Positions 32,300-43,892 of a stretch of 64,000 bases of DNA are shown here, piece by piece. A program made the translations under genes and the position numbers. The stretch spans positions 186,001-250,000 of the forward strand of contig JAOWBW010000039.1 in assembly GCA_026119855.1 (NCBI GenBank), written 5' to 3'. Origin of the DNA: Campanula takesimana (taxonomy: Eukaryota; Streptophyta; Magnoliopsida; Asterales; Campanulaceae). The notes below the pieces were generated by a model that saw only the letters and a program-made list of their open reading frames with translations, did not search any database and was not told the DNA's origin. Each line of letters starts with the position of its first letter. Positions within the stretch are counted from its first letter, which is position 1.

Positions 32300-33116
32300 A
32301 AAATAATTAGGGTTTGAAATGAGATAAGATTATCTGTGCAATTTATAGGAAAGATACTATTGGACTCTATCTGTATTTCCCTATTTTACCCTTTAACCAC
32401 TATTTTGCTCTTAGTACATTTTAGTAACTTCTGTCTCTAGTCTATCAAAACCTAACTAGCAAAAGCACAATCTATCAAAAGAAAAACTAGCAAAAGTGAG
32501 ACTATCTTTTGGGAAAAAAAGAAGAAGATAATTTATCATAACTTTAAAATTTTAAAATTGCATACTTGGTCCCTCTGTCCGAAAATGATAATCATATACT
32601 TACATTTTTTTTTTATCAATTTGATTGAACTTTGACCGAAAAGTTATGATATTCTCATATAATACTAAAAAATAATTCGTGTTATTATTCCTAATGTCAA
32701 ACCCGTTGAGAATTTCACAAATATCATTAAATTTTCATATTATGGTAAAAAAAAAACGAAAGTGAGACCATCTTTTCGGAATGGAAATATGGCATTTTGA
32801 TGCATTAATTATTTGTTATCATCACCGCTAAAAACTTTATTTATGGACTGAATTTTTTATCGGTAATGGCCAATCTCCCTTTTACATCACAACCGTTGAA
32901 TGAAAACATATGTTACACGCTACTAGTGGAAAAAATTCGGTAGATATTGAAAATAACCTTCATGTAATTTTCGATGGAAATAAGAAGTCGTCATTAACCT
33001 ACTAGAATAGTCGGCCGCTGATTCACCTAAGCCACGAGACCTTGAAAGCTGAAACTTCCAGGAAAAAAACTTTGAACTGGGAGGGTGCTGCCAAGCTCTT
33101 CTAATGATGTATCAAA
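32300..33116. other. Intergenic with a decayed Stowaway-like element
   Basis: GGTCCCTCTGTCCGAAAATGA near 32570 and AAAGTGAGACCATCTTTTCGG near 32760 look like the ends of a decayed MITE of about 220 bp; no clean TA duplication. Nothing else was recognised. Confidence 0.45.
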
Positions 33117-33121
33117 GATAG

Positions 33122-34042
33122 TGAAAGAACCTGTTGTACTTACACACTTAAACAGGTAAAAGATTAGTTCACAAGAGGTCGACTACTTTGGCAGAGTAGG
33201 TCGACTATCTTGAGGTGCAGTGTGTGTATGTTGAGTTATGCAGCGGAATAATAATGAAATAAATAGAAGAAATAAATGAGTAAATGATAAGTGATATGTA
33301 TGTGAATAAGTGTGAGTAAATGAGACACAAACACAACGATATAACGTGGTTCAGAGTATTGAAACTCTCCTACATCCACGCTTCACTGTCCTCAGCAGTG
33401 AAGAAGCAATCATCTATAATACTTCGTCAAGAAATTACAATCAATTGCAAGAAAATTCCCTCAGAATTTTCCAGCCTAATTAGCCTCACTAATTAAGCTT
33501 TGTACTTGTTGCAAAGTACATAAAAAGAAAAGAAAAAGATTTCACAAGTGTGAGGGTTTGGTGATCTCTAAGATGGCTCTAAAGTAGCTAAGTGAGATCT
33601 ATATTTGCTTATCTATTTTAGCACAGATTTATAAATATCAAGTGTGCTTTTACAATTGAGTTTGCTTAGAAGCTTTAATCAAGTTGTATAAAATATGGTC
33701 AAGACAGAGATGTTATCTTCAGTAGTGTGGAGCTCTTTTTATAGGTCTTCATATTATATCCGTTTGAGTTCCAACGGTTTTCAACACCTTGGAAATGCAT
33801 ATGTCAGTCATTACTCTTTGACTGGCATAAAGTTTGGAACAGTGTTATGTCAGGCTTGACTTTGACTGGAAGCTTAGTTGGCAAGAGATATAAGGTCTGC
33901 TATCTTGAAGGTTGGCTATCTCGATATGTGAAGATAGTGGACCTGTGAAGACTTGATGATTTCCAGTTTACTTCTTGATAATTCATTTCAAGTTCATTAA
34001 TTATTTGTCAAAACACTTAGTTAAGAAACTAGGGTTCTAACA
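33122..34042 (-). repeat. 3' LTR of the SIRE-like element
   Basis: On the - strand begins TGTTAGAACCCTAG at 34042 and ends GGTTCTTTCA at 33122, 921 bp. It contains the GATAGTSGACCT dyads at 33176-33215 and 33882-33942. Same family as the solo LTRs at 15510 and 26362. Confidence 0.85.
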
Positions 34043-34062
34043 ATTCCCCCCTTTTTGGGAAA
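34043..34062 (-). promoter_or_regulatory. Polypurine tract of the SIRE-like element
   Basis: The - strand reads AAAAAGGGGGGAAT directly before the LTR start. A purine run there primes plus-strand DNA synthesis in LTR elements and shows this LTR is the 3' one. Confidence 0.8.
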
Positions 34063-34424
34063 TAATTAAGAATAGAAGTAGAACAAAATCTGTAAAGAGA
34101 ACTCAAAACATAACAAAATTAGATCACAAGAGAAATGCAACGGTTTTAAGTTTACATCCCAAATTAATAAAACAAAGTTTTAAGAATGACAAAAGGTTTG
34201 AGATAAAAAGACTTCGTTAAATAAGGCTTCAATACTGTCATCACTATGGTAGTCTGGCTCAGGTTGTGCTTCTCCAAGGTCTACTGCAGTGAGATGTCTT
34301 TCTCTTTCAAGATTCAGTAGTTGGGGAGTTGCTTCTTGTTGAACCTGAAGTAATACAGTTTGTTGTTCAAAGTGAGACTCATCCTATCATCATACTGAAT
34401 GCCATGGTTGATCAGTTGACTCTT

Positions 34425-34652
34425 CTATAGTAGAGGCTCCTTCTTTCCCAGATTTCTTGAAACTGAGGGGGCAGGACCAATTAGAAGTTGTCTTGTTGAA
34501 GATTGTCCTCTTGATGAAGGTTGATCTTGGGTAAAGATTTCTTGAGGCTGAGTGAACTCTCTAAAATTTCTTGGATGGGTGGTGGCTTCAGTTTGGTCAA
34601 CTACCCTGCCAGCAAGTGTTTCTTGAACCAACTTGGTCAAGTCATGTCTTAG
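34425..34652 (-). pseudogene. End of the env-like ORF of the SIRE-like element
   Basis: Frame of about 76 codons, Q/S/T/P-rich, ending at TAA-type stop near 34425. It is the continuation of the frame that ends at 43893 on the far side of the inserted gypsy element; the CTTAG duplication marks the break. Function unknown; SIRE-type elements have a variable extra ORF here, called env-like by position. Confidence 0.55.
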
Positions 34653-35930
34653 TGTAGACACCCCGCCTTGGACCTCTCACCCCGATTGCATACAAAGTAT
34701 TTTTATTTAACTTATTTTCATTAATTTCTGTTACTTCGGTTAAGTTCCTAACTGATTCCGTTAGTTTTGGACTAAACTGCATAACAGAGTTAACTTTTAG
34801 GGTCATTCTGTCATTCTGTCCTTTTCTGCCGCGGGCGCTTCCGGAACTGTTAACGGGCTGCGCGCGCGTCTCGCCCCAAAAGCGGGACTCGTTCGCTTCC
34901 CATTTTGGCAGTAACGGATTGCACCTTATTTCCCTACCTTTTCTTATTTGCAACATCTTTTCTTGATCACAAAAACCATCTTTTTACATCCACATTCATC
35001 CCCCCTAGTTTTGTAACCTCCCAATCCCATTATTCTAGCCCTTTCATTAAAACAAAATATTTCTTTTTATTATATTTGATTTTCTCTTTATTATTTATTT
35101 ATTATTTTTATTTATCTTATTTGTGATTGGTCAACTCCATCTCACATGGATTGACCAATTTCCCTCCAACCTTTCCCTCTCTTTTTTACCTATAAAAACC
35201 ATCACCTTCTACCTTAGAAAGGGACTCTCTTTTTGGACTCTTTTTACACTCTTTAGACCAACTTCATCTTCCTCACAAGAACTATACACAAATTCTATAT
35301 TATTTTCCCTACACAAATTCTCCCAACAAGAGTTTTACACAACAAAACTCTACACAAATCTCTACACAACAACATCATTTTCAAGTCCAAGTTTGAAGTC
35401 TTCTTTCTAAAGGTACAAGTCTTCTTCTTTTATTCTATTCATGTTCTAGTCAATGTATGCAATTCCCATCAATGGGACATGACCTAACGATCACTTTATT
35501 CCATTAAAGTTGGTTAAAGGTTATCTCCCTACATTTCAACTCTAATTTAATTTACTCTTCTTCCATTAATGTAATCTTTAGCATTAAATCAACAAAAACA
35601 ATTCTCTTTTATTTCCCCTTTCTTTCTATTATAATTGTTAGCACTTTTCTCATATTAATACAAGAAGGACATTTAGCATTAGAACACCAATAGTAGCAAG
35701 ACCCGCGTAAGCGGGGCGGAGTGGGTGTTTAAGTACTTCCCACTCCGTCACCTAACCCCCAAACCCTTCTCTCCCGAATCTCTGGTTTTGTACATAAATT
35801 AGGCTATTTCTAGGTTTTTCTTATGTTCCTTTAAAAACATAGGTGGCGACTCTAAACAATCTAAAACAAGTTAGACATCCTAGGATAATTCACCGCTCTA
35901 GCCAAGTTGTGGTTTCCCGGGGTATCTACA
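34653..35930 (+). repeat. 5' LTR of the 9.2-kb gypsy element
   Basis: 1278 bp. Contains a GCGCGCG-rich stretch at 34858-34900 and CTATAAAAACC (35191-35201), a TATA-like word placed to start transcription within the LTR. Open frames in it are not conserved genes. Confidence 0.9.
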
Positions 35931-35931
35931 G

Positions 35932-35951
35932 TGGCGACTCTGCTGGGGACG
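35932..35951 (+). promoter_or_regulatory. Primer-binding site of the 9.2-kb gypsy element
   Basis: TGGCGACTCTGCTGGGGAC one base after the LTR; TGG pairs with the CCA end of a tRNA. The identical site occurs in the right-hand gypsy element (62190-62209, - strand). The tRNA species was not determined. Confidence 0.8.
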
Positions 35952-37073
35952 ATTTAGAGGGTTAAACTTGCGTTCTTAACTTTTGGTGTTCTTATTACTG
36001 TTTTCTGGGCATTCTGGTAAAAAGGGTGGGAAGCGCGCGCCTCCGGCCTTCTTGGCCTAAAGCGCGCGCGTCCGACCCCAATTACCAGAATCGCCCGCCT
36101 CCTTTCTTGTCCTTCAATTCCATGTTTCTGTGCTAACAATTACTGCAGGGGAAAGAATTTTTTATTCAGGGTCAAGGCAATCCCTTGAACCCACTGATTC
36201 GCAGGTACCGCCCAGAATCGGGCGCCTCTGCCCCTCTTTGTCTACCGCGCGCGCCTCCCGAGTAGGCATCCTAATGCGCGCGCTTCTGGTCATTTTCCAG
36301 AAACGGAACAGTGCACAAAACAGAGTGGTTTTGACAGTGTGTGGGCACCGGGCCTGCACAAAACAGTTTTTACTTTCTGTTTATTTTTATCGGTCACATG
36401 GGTGATTCGAAAGTTGTAATTATGTGCTTATTTGATTTTTTTTTTATTTCTTTTGAAAAAAAAATATATATATATATATATTTTGTCACTTGTTAGACCT
36501 CACACTACATGCACATATTCTTATCAATTGCTCACTATCGAGTCGCACAAGTCCAACCCCAAACCCGTCGAGGCCCGTCCTAGAAAGTTTCAAGCTCCAC
36601 CCGACCTTGACTCTTTCGAAGCGGTCAACCTCAGCCCGTGGCGTAGTTCAAGACTACATGCCGGGGGTGACCTTTGAGCCTCATATTCAAGCCGAGCACA
36701 AGCCACACAATTCTAGTCTAGGGTCTAACACTCCGTGACTCAAGTCGGTTTTCATGTACCGAGATTTCCCTAAACTAATGTCTTCAAATCATACATGCCA
36801 ATTTGTTGCAATGGACGAAATAAAATTCCGTCCCCAAAAGTGGCTCTCTTGGACGAAAATAAAAAATCCGTCCCCGCATGTATGATTTACTACATTAATT
36901 TAGTTTAATCCCGTCACATGTAGGTATCACAAGCGTGGTGGAATCCGATGAGTATATGGGACCGCGAGAAGGTCTATATACTAGTGTGACGATTCCACTA
37001 TTTTTCTAGAAACCCCAAAAAGGACTCCGTCCTTCCGACTTTGTAAAAAAACAAAAAAGAGTCATTTTCTTTA
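35952..37073 (+). other. Leader of the gypsy element with GC-rich motifs
   Basis: GCGCGCG-containing words recur at about 36032, 36061, 36246 and 36275 in otherwise ordinary sequence. GACGAAAATAAAAAATCCGTC-like repeats lie at 36811-36877. No conserved frame. Confidence 0.55.
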
Positions 37074-37173
37074 TATGGTTGAGTCTTTTTCGTGTTTGTG
37101 GGTTAAATTTATTTTACTCAAAAGGTATTTGTGGGGCCAACCTAAGATCAACCGTGTTCTTTCAATAGGTCCA

Positions 37174-37749
37174 ATGGCTTTCAACGGCAACAACAACAAA
37201 GGTGGGTACTTCCTCGTGTCCAACGAAAGACTCTTCAACATAATAAGAGCCATGGGGGAACAAATGGATAGACTTTCCGAGGATGCCCGCCGAAAAGACG
37301 ATTTGTGGCAAGCCCGTTTTGATCTCGAGAGGAAGATTCACAAGGAAGAGGTTTCCGAGCTCAAAGCCCGTTTGCAAGAGCTCACCAACAACAAGGCAAA
37401 GTTTAAGGGTAAAGCATGCTCAAGTGGCCCGTCCCTCAAAAGCTACAAAGGTACCGCCAACAACCGAGTTTTCACTCCTCTCCTAGGAGTAACCCAAGCC
37501 GAAGCATTTGAAACTTTGGTGGCAAGTGGAAAGGTCAAGCCTTTGGAGGGGTACAAACCGAAGACGATACCAAAGAATCATGCACATGGTGAATGGTGCG
37601 GCTACCACAAGCATAGTGGCCATACTACCGAAGGGTGCTTCCTTCTCCGAAACATCATCCAAGATTTGTTCGACAACGGCGAATTTACTGTGGGTGAAGA
37701 GAAACCTTTAGAGAGTGCCAACATGCAAGAACTCATCAAAGAAGAATGA
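37174..37749 (+). CDS. Gag-like protein fragment with CxxHxxxGHxTxxC knuckle
   Basis: 191 codons from ATG 37174; the frame is open upstream to 37075 but that part looks like leader. Residues about 30-80 form a charged coiled coil (LSEDARRKDDLWQARFDLER). Residues about 140-175 hold WCGYHKHSGHTTEGCFLLRN, the knuckle typical of the end of Tat/Ogre gag. The main retrotransposon gag capsid domain and all of pol are absent. It presumably binds element RNA. The frame is intact, in keeping with recent activity, but whether it is made is unknown. Confidence 0.7.
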   Translation: MAFNGNNNKGGYFLVSNERLFNIIRAMGEQMDRLSEDARRKDDLWQARFDLERKIHKEEVSELKARLQELTNNKAKFKGKACSSGPSLKSYKGTANNRVFTPLLGVTQAEAFETLVASGKVKPLEGYKPKTIPKNHAHGEWCGYHKHSGHTTEGCFLLRNIIQDLFDNGEFTVGEEKPLESANMQELIKEE

Positions 37750-38213
37750 TTTGGTTTCGAAATGGGGCTTCTACAAGAAATCATGCCACAAGGAGACTAC
37801 AACGACAATGGGGACTACAACAACAATCTCCGTTTCTCTTTCTCTACCTAGTAATAGGAATTAAAAAAAAAAAAAAAAAAGAGTCAAAGTCCTCTTAAGT
37901 GTGCATTAATTTTTCTTTGTCCAATTAATGTGAAATTTTGAGTCAAGTCTCATCATCAAATAAAAAGTCGTTCTTGTCCTCATACACTCTTCCAAGTTGT
38001 TCAATCTAATTCTTGGCAAAATGATGAAAAGATGTCTAAACGAGTTTTGGAATGAAGGCCATCACTTGAACTCCTAGGGGCTAAACATTGTGACGAAGGC
38101 AACATCATCAACGAAGACAAAGCCGAGACATCAAGGGTGAAGCAACAACCATGGAGAAAAATCAAGCAATGTTTCAAAGGGGGGATTAAAAAAAAAAAAA
38201 AAAAAAATGCTCG

Positions 38214-38241
38214 CTAGGTTGAACTCTTCAAATCAACCTAG
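38214..38241 (+). other. Stem-loop with 9-bp perfect stem
   Basis: CTAGGTTGA (38214-38222), ten-base loop, TCAACCTAG (38233-38241), followed by GCAAAAGTTAGAGCG. A related stem-loop is at 38893 and, on the - strand, in the right-hand gypsy element. Confidence 0.6.
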
Positions 38242-38892
38242 GCAAAAGTTAGAGCGCACAAAAAAAATAAAATAAATCCCCCTCAATCAAAGAAGTTCAC
38301 ATCAAGATCAACATCATTCCATCCACCAAAGGAGGACGAAGCTACAAGACGAAGCAACAATTCCATCACGAAGAATGGAGAATCCACAAGAACTACGGTG
38401 ACCTGAGCCTCTACACTGGAGGAACGTAGGGAACCTTCGGGTCCGGTCTCATGCAAGAAAGAAGAAATGTTTAGTCCTAGCGCGTTATGGTGATCGGCCT
38501 TCATCTCGAACTTATCAAGGCATCTTTGTACGATTCATTTGCCAATGAATTAATCACCAAAAAGATTGAACAACTTTCTTAGATTTGGAATCATTTCGCA
38601 TTCCTTGTCGAGTCTAGGGACTTCTATTCTTTCTGCATACTCCCAATTTCTTGCAATCAAATTGGGGCTTTCCTTCTCTTCTCTCTTAATGACTTACTTG
38701 CCTTCGCGAGTCATTCAATTCAATAAAAAATACATGTCAATACTAGGGACACTTCCCTAATCAAGTCAATGTCACTCACCTTTAGTGACAAGAGGTCTCC
38801 ACCGCAAAATCACATGTCTTATCTCCTCAGCTAGAGTCAATGCACACTCCCTCATTAATCGAGTCAAAATGAAGACGCAAAAGAGATGCCCG

Positions 38893-38922
38893 CTAGATTG
38901 AAAACCCGAAAGGGCGGTCTAG
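38893..38922 (+). other. Stem-loop with CCC-GAAA-GGG tip
   Basis: CTAGA (38893-38897) pairs with TCTAG (38918-38922). Inside, CCC (38905-38907), GAAA, GGG (38912-38914) make a GNRA-type tetraloop hairpin. Related copies lie at 55180-55209 and 55240-55270 (- strand). Confidence 0.55.
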
Positions 38923-41584
38923 GCAAAAAACAGGGTGCGTCATAAAAAAATGAGAGAGTGAGAGAGAGAAGGGAAAGAGAAATGGAGATCTCCGGCCTCT
39001 AAAGAAGACAACTGCACGAGCTCTACATTGGATCTCCTCAGCAAGTCAATTCCCCACCGAGTCAACTTTGGGATTGCAAAAGGCTCGACAAGATATGGCA
39101 CCATCAAAGGTTGTTTTGGGTTATTGGCATCATTCTCTAGCAGTGTGCATTTTTAGGTTCATGAATAGAAAGCCCGTGGTAGCCAAGACCCATCCGAGAA
39201 CGAGCCCATCATAAAAGGGCACGAGGTTGCACAAATAATCCCTAATTAGTCAATTGGCTTGGGCAACAAATATCAACAACATGTGTCTCAGTTTTCAAAG
39301 CTTCTTCAAGTATGTGCTTCTAAAGTACGCCGAAAGGCTCCCGAGAAATGGAGTAGCTCTTGCCATGTCCTCTCATGTTTGTTCCCTCGCACGAGGATGA
39401 GTCACTCTTGCTTTGCTCAATAAATGGTGACGCCATAGGGGCTATGTGACTCAAGGACAATGACTTCTTTTGCTTCACTTGACAATCAATACGCCCTAGA
39501 GGCTATGTTCGAGAAATATGTGTGAGACTATCCTCAAACTCTCCCAAAAGGGATGTCAAAAAGCCCTCTTGTCGCGTGTGCCCGTGCTCGTTCCCCCAAT
39601 CAAGGATGGACCTTTCTCGCAATCAATGATGGCACTCTAAGGGCTACGGTCAAGTCTTAAAGGCTCCCTCGGCAAAGAGCAATTAACTCCCCAGCAGTAT
39701 CCCCAGCCAAGTCATGTGCAACATTGGAAGCTTCCTCAATTAGGCACCGAAGGTCTCAACAGGCTTCGCAATCTACAATCTTTTGGGCTACGGCATTACA
39801 GTAATTCAAGCAAAGGGCAGTATTAGGGCTTCGCGACCGACAGTCTTTTGGGCAACAATACTCGAGCAAGTGTAATGTGGAGTAGTATTATGGCTCCATG
39901 AGAACAATCAAGATTCAAGGGTCTCTCAACACTTCAAGTCAAAGGCCTCTTGGTTTTAAATGAAGACTCCGATGTTATGAATGAAGTTGATGATTCTTGT
40001 TAGAACTCACAGCGAGATTTTGAAGGAAGTCTTAGAGAAAAGGAAAAAGATTCAATATGCTAAACTCTAATCAAAACAGGGTTATAGCGGGAAATGCCAC
40101 GGCCAATCCCAAGGTTTCTGCAATTCAGCACCCCCTTCTCCAAGATCAAAAGCACAAGGTGCAGCTCAGATAAAGTTGGGCCACAGCACTAGTTGCATTC
40201 GAAGATCCGTCATTAGTTCAACTCAAGAAGAGTCAAGCAAGCAGACTCATTTGAGACTTTATCACGCCAAGACGTTATCCTCCACGACCTCGACGGCACC
40301 GCAAGACATTAATGCATCCTTTGACATAAGCCCTCAGCCATTTGGGTATCGACCACAATGAGGCCATTCATCTCCCCAGTAAGAGCAAGAAGGAGATCTC
40401 GATCAAGAATTCTACCAAACGGTACATCCGCTCTCAAGGCCGAGCCAATCACGAGATAATTTGGGGCTTTACAATGAAAGGTCTTCACATCCCGCCATCT
40501 ACAAGCCCACGACACTTGGGGCTTTGCAATCTCTTGAAGCTTGGCATCAACGATCTCCTCTTGGGGCTTGCTCACTACAACAACAAAGGGCGATTTACTC
40601 GAATGGGCCAAGAGCTGATTTATCTTGGAGCTATGCAAGTCCCTCAAATTTGGCATCAAAGGCATTCTAGGGGCTTTACAATCAGCAACCCCTCATCTCG
40701 GCATCAAAAGACTTTTGAAGCCCCATAATCGACAAATCTCTTGGGGCTAGACATCAATCTTCGTTGGGCACACCGGCGACAATAGAATTCAAGCGAGGCA
40801 ATCCGGACTTCGACTGAACATGACTTGATCTTGGGTTGGCTTCACAAGCACACAATGGTTAAAATGGTTCACCCACGAACTAAAAAAAAATTAAATCTTT
40901 TCCTCACATGTGTGCATATTCTTTCCTTTCTAATCTAAAAAAAAAAAAAAAAAGATTTTTCTTTTTCTTTTTCTCCTTCTATGTGCAAAAGTATGTGCTT
41001 TACTTTGCTTTACTCCTAGCTTCTCCTCCAGCATTCTCCATCATCCTTGAACTACGCTGGTCTGATTCCCTTCAAGGGATACGTAGGCAGCCTTTGGCAC
41101 GACCAACCCATCATCCAGAGTACCATCTCGCCAACCCAACATCAAGGGCATTCTCTCATCAACATCTAAAGAATGGGCATTCTCCATCAAAACATCCTCC
41201 GCGGACATCAGGAATCCATCTCCACTCAAGCGGCAATGGTAAGTGAAGGTATGAATACATCCAATGCTTTCCTCAAAATCACACCGCACACAAGATCACT
41301 CTCTACATTCTTACTTCTTTCTCATTGCAAGGGTGTTCCAAAATCTCATCACACCACGAGCACAATTTCTCTCTTCATTTCACGCTTCATGCATCTTCTT
41401 GCACTAGCACATATACCTGCAAAGCACATAACAGGTACCACCGCGAAGTAAAACAACATCTGCAACTCGAGGCATTTCATCCCCAGCAGAAAATGGTCCA
41501 CAGTCAACCATACCCGCATCCCCGCAAAAGTCAACTGCAACGCCAAACAGCACACGGCTTCAAAGCAGCAATTCGTCAAAGGTT

Positions 41585-42410
41585 CACTAACGGCCTCATC
41601 AACGGATTTCACTAACGGATTCGTCAACAAAAGTTCACTAACGGCCTCATCAACGGATTTCACTAACGGATTCGTCAACAAAGGTTCACTAATGGCCTCG
41701 AAGGTTCACTAACGACCTTATCAACGGATTTCACTAACGGATTCGTCAACAAATGTTCACTAACGGCCTCGAAGGTTCACTAACGGCCTCATCAACGGAT
41801 TTCACTAACGGATTCGTCAACAAAGGTTCACTAACGGCCTCGAAGGTTCACTAACGGCCTCATCAACGGATTTCACTAACGGATTCGACAACAAAGGTTC
41901 ACTAACGGCCTCGAAGGTTCACTAACGGCCTCATCAACGGATTTCACTAACGGATTCGTCAACAAAGGTTCACTAACGGCCTCATCAACGGATTTTACTA
42001 ACGGATTCGACAACAAAGGTTCACTAACGGCCTCGAAGGTTCACTAACGGCCTCATCAACAGATTTCACTAACGGATTCGACAACAAAGGTTCACTAACG
42101 GCCTCGAAGGTTCACTAACGGCCTCATCAACGGATTTCACTAACAGATTCGTCAACAAAGGTTCACTAACGGCCTCGAAGGTTCACTAACGGCCTCATCA
42201 ACGGATTTCACTAACGGATTCGTCAACGAAGGTTCACTAACGGCCTCATTCAAGGGTTCACCAACGGCCTCCTCAAAGGTTCACTAACGGCCTCCTCAAA
42301 GGTTCACTAATGGCCTCCTCAAAGTTTCACTAACGGCCTCATTCGAAGGTTCACTAACGGCCTCATTCAAGGGTTCACTAACGGCCTCACTTAACGGATT
42401 CAGCCGGCAG
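41585..42410 (+). repeat. Minisatellite upstream of the 3' LTR (about 71-bp unit)
   Basis: About ten units built from a 20-bp subunit (GGTTCACTAACGGCCTCGAA) and a 51-bp subunit (GGTTCACTAACGGCCTCATC, then CAACGGATTTCACTAACGG and GATTCGTCAACAAA). Toward 42230 it decays to simple GTTCACTAACGGCCTC copies about 25 bp apart. It sits just before the polypurine tract, where Tat/Ogre elements are known to carry variable tandem repeats. Open frames here are artefacts. Confidence 0.9.
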
Positions 42411-42612
42411 GTTTACCAACGGATCATGCCACCCCCTCTACCAACAAAAGACGCTCACACAGGGAGCGCACCCCTACCTCTAGCAATTTCAAATGACTGC
42501 TTTCATCGAGTCTTTGCTTTCTTTTCTTTCTTTTTCTTTGTCGGTGTCATCGGCGGGTGTTTTTACTTTCGTCGACGCGTTTTGCTTTGCAATCCACGTC
42601 GCCGAGGGGCTC

Positions 42613-43892
42613 TGTAGACACCCCCGCCTTGGACCTCTCACCCGATTGCATACAAAGTATTTTTATTTAACTTATTTTCATTAATTTCTGTTACTTCGGT
42701 TAAGTTCCTAACTGATTCCGTTAGTTTTGGACTAAACTGCATAACAGAGTTAACTTTTAGGGTCATTCTGTCATTCTGTCCTTTTCTGCCGCGGCGCTTC
42801 CGGAACTGTTAACGGGCTGCGCGCGCGTCTCGCCCCAAAAGCGGGACTCGCGCGCTTCCCATTTTGGCAGTAACGGATTGCACCTTATTTCCCTCCCTTT
42901 TCTTATTTGAAACATCTTTTCTTGATCACAAAAACCATCTTTTTACATCCACATTCATCCCCCCTAGTTTTGTAACCTCCCAATCCCATTATTCTAGCCC
43001 TTTCATTAAAACAAAAATATTTCTTTTTATTAATATTTGATTTTCTCTTTATTATTTATTTATTATTTTTATTTATCTTATTTGTGATTGGTCAACTCCA
43101 TCTCACATGGATTGACCAATTTCCCTCCAACCTTTCCCTCTCTTTTTTACCTATAAAAACCATCACCTTCTACCTTAGAAAGGGACTCTCTTTTTGGACT
43201 CTTTTTACACTCTTTAGACCAACTTCATCTTCCCCACAAGAACTATACACAAATTCTATATTATTTTCCCTACACAAATTCTCCCAACAAGAGTTTTACA
43301 CAACAAAACTCTACACAAATCTCTACACAACAACATCATTTTCAAGTCCAAGTTTGAAGTCTTCTTTCTAAAGGTACAAGTCTTCTTCTTTTATTCTATT
43401 CATGTTCTAGTCAATGTATGCAATCCCCATCAATGGGACATGACCTAACGATCACTTTATTCCATTAAAGTTGGTTAAAGGTTATCTCCCTACATTTCAA
43501 CTCTAATTTAATTTACTCTTCTTCCATTAATGTAATCTTTAGCATTAAATCAACAAAAACAATTCTCTTTTATTTCCCCTTTCTTTCTATTATAATTGTT
43601 AGCACTTTTCTCATATTAATACAAGAAGGACATTTAGCATTAGAACACCAATAGTAGCAAGACCCGCGTAAGCCGGACGGAGTGGGTGTTTAAGTACTTC
43701 CCACTCCGTCACCTAACCCCCGAACCCTTCTCTCCCGAATCTCTGGTTTTGTACATAAATTAGGCTATTTCTAGGTTTTTCTTATGTTCCTTTAAAAACA
43801 TAGGTGGCGACTCTAAACAATCTAAAACAAGTTAGACATCCTAGGATAATTCACCGCTCTAGCCAAGTTGTGGGTTTCCCGGGGTATCTACA
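42613..43892 (+). repeat. 3' LTR of the 9.2-kb gypsy element
   Basis: 1280 bp, nearly identical to 34653-35930; ends TATCTACA followed by the CTTAG duplication. Confidence 0.92.

Larger units (their letters stand above)
37750..41584 (+). other. Non-coding body of the 9.2-kb gypsy element
   Basis: No pol. A-runs lie at 37864-37880, 38189-38207 and 40939-40954. Structured motifs at 38214-38241, 38893-38922, 38391-38431 and 41050-41093 are listed separately. Repeated phrases (GGGGCTTTGCAATC, TCTTTTGGGC) suggest decayed internal duplications. Open frames such as 40309-40665 lack domain signatures. Confidence 0.6.
34653..43892 (+). mobile_element. Complete Tat/Ogre-like gypsy element, non-autonomous, 9240 bp
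   Basis: Two LTRs (34653-35930 and 42613-43892) start TGTAGACACC and end GGTATCTACA. A perfect CTTAG duplication flanks the element (34648-34652 and 43893-43897). A primer-binding site follows the 5' LTR and a purine run GAGGGGCTC precedes the 3' LTR. By eye the LTRs differ by about nine substitutions and six or seven single-base indels, so about 99% identity. Inside there is only a gag-like frame (37174-37749); no protease, RT, RNase H or integrase. The gag knuckle type and the primer-binding site point to the Tat/Ogre lineage. It must have moved with enzymes from a relative, and recently. Inserted in the env-like ORF of the SIRE-like element. Confidence 0.9.

Noticed and set aside
34905..35410. 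Frames of 73 and 95 codons in the 5' LTR (repeated in the 3' LTR)
   Set aside because: Present in both LTRs only because the LTRs are duplicates; low-complexity hydrophobic translation with no start context.
40309..40728. Open frames of 118 and 128 codons on both strands in the gypsy body
   Set aside because: They overlap on opposite strands, lack domain signatures and sit in a pol-less non-coding body.
41585..42410. CRISPR-like array of regularly spaced repeats
   Set aside because: The units are contiguous and composite with no unique spacers, they lie inside an LTR element, and the genome is a plant's.
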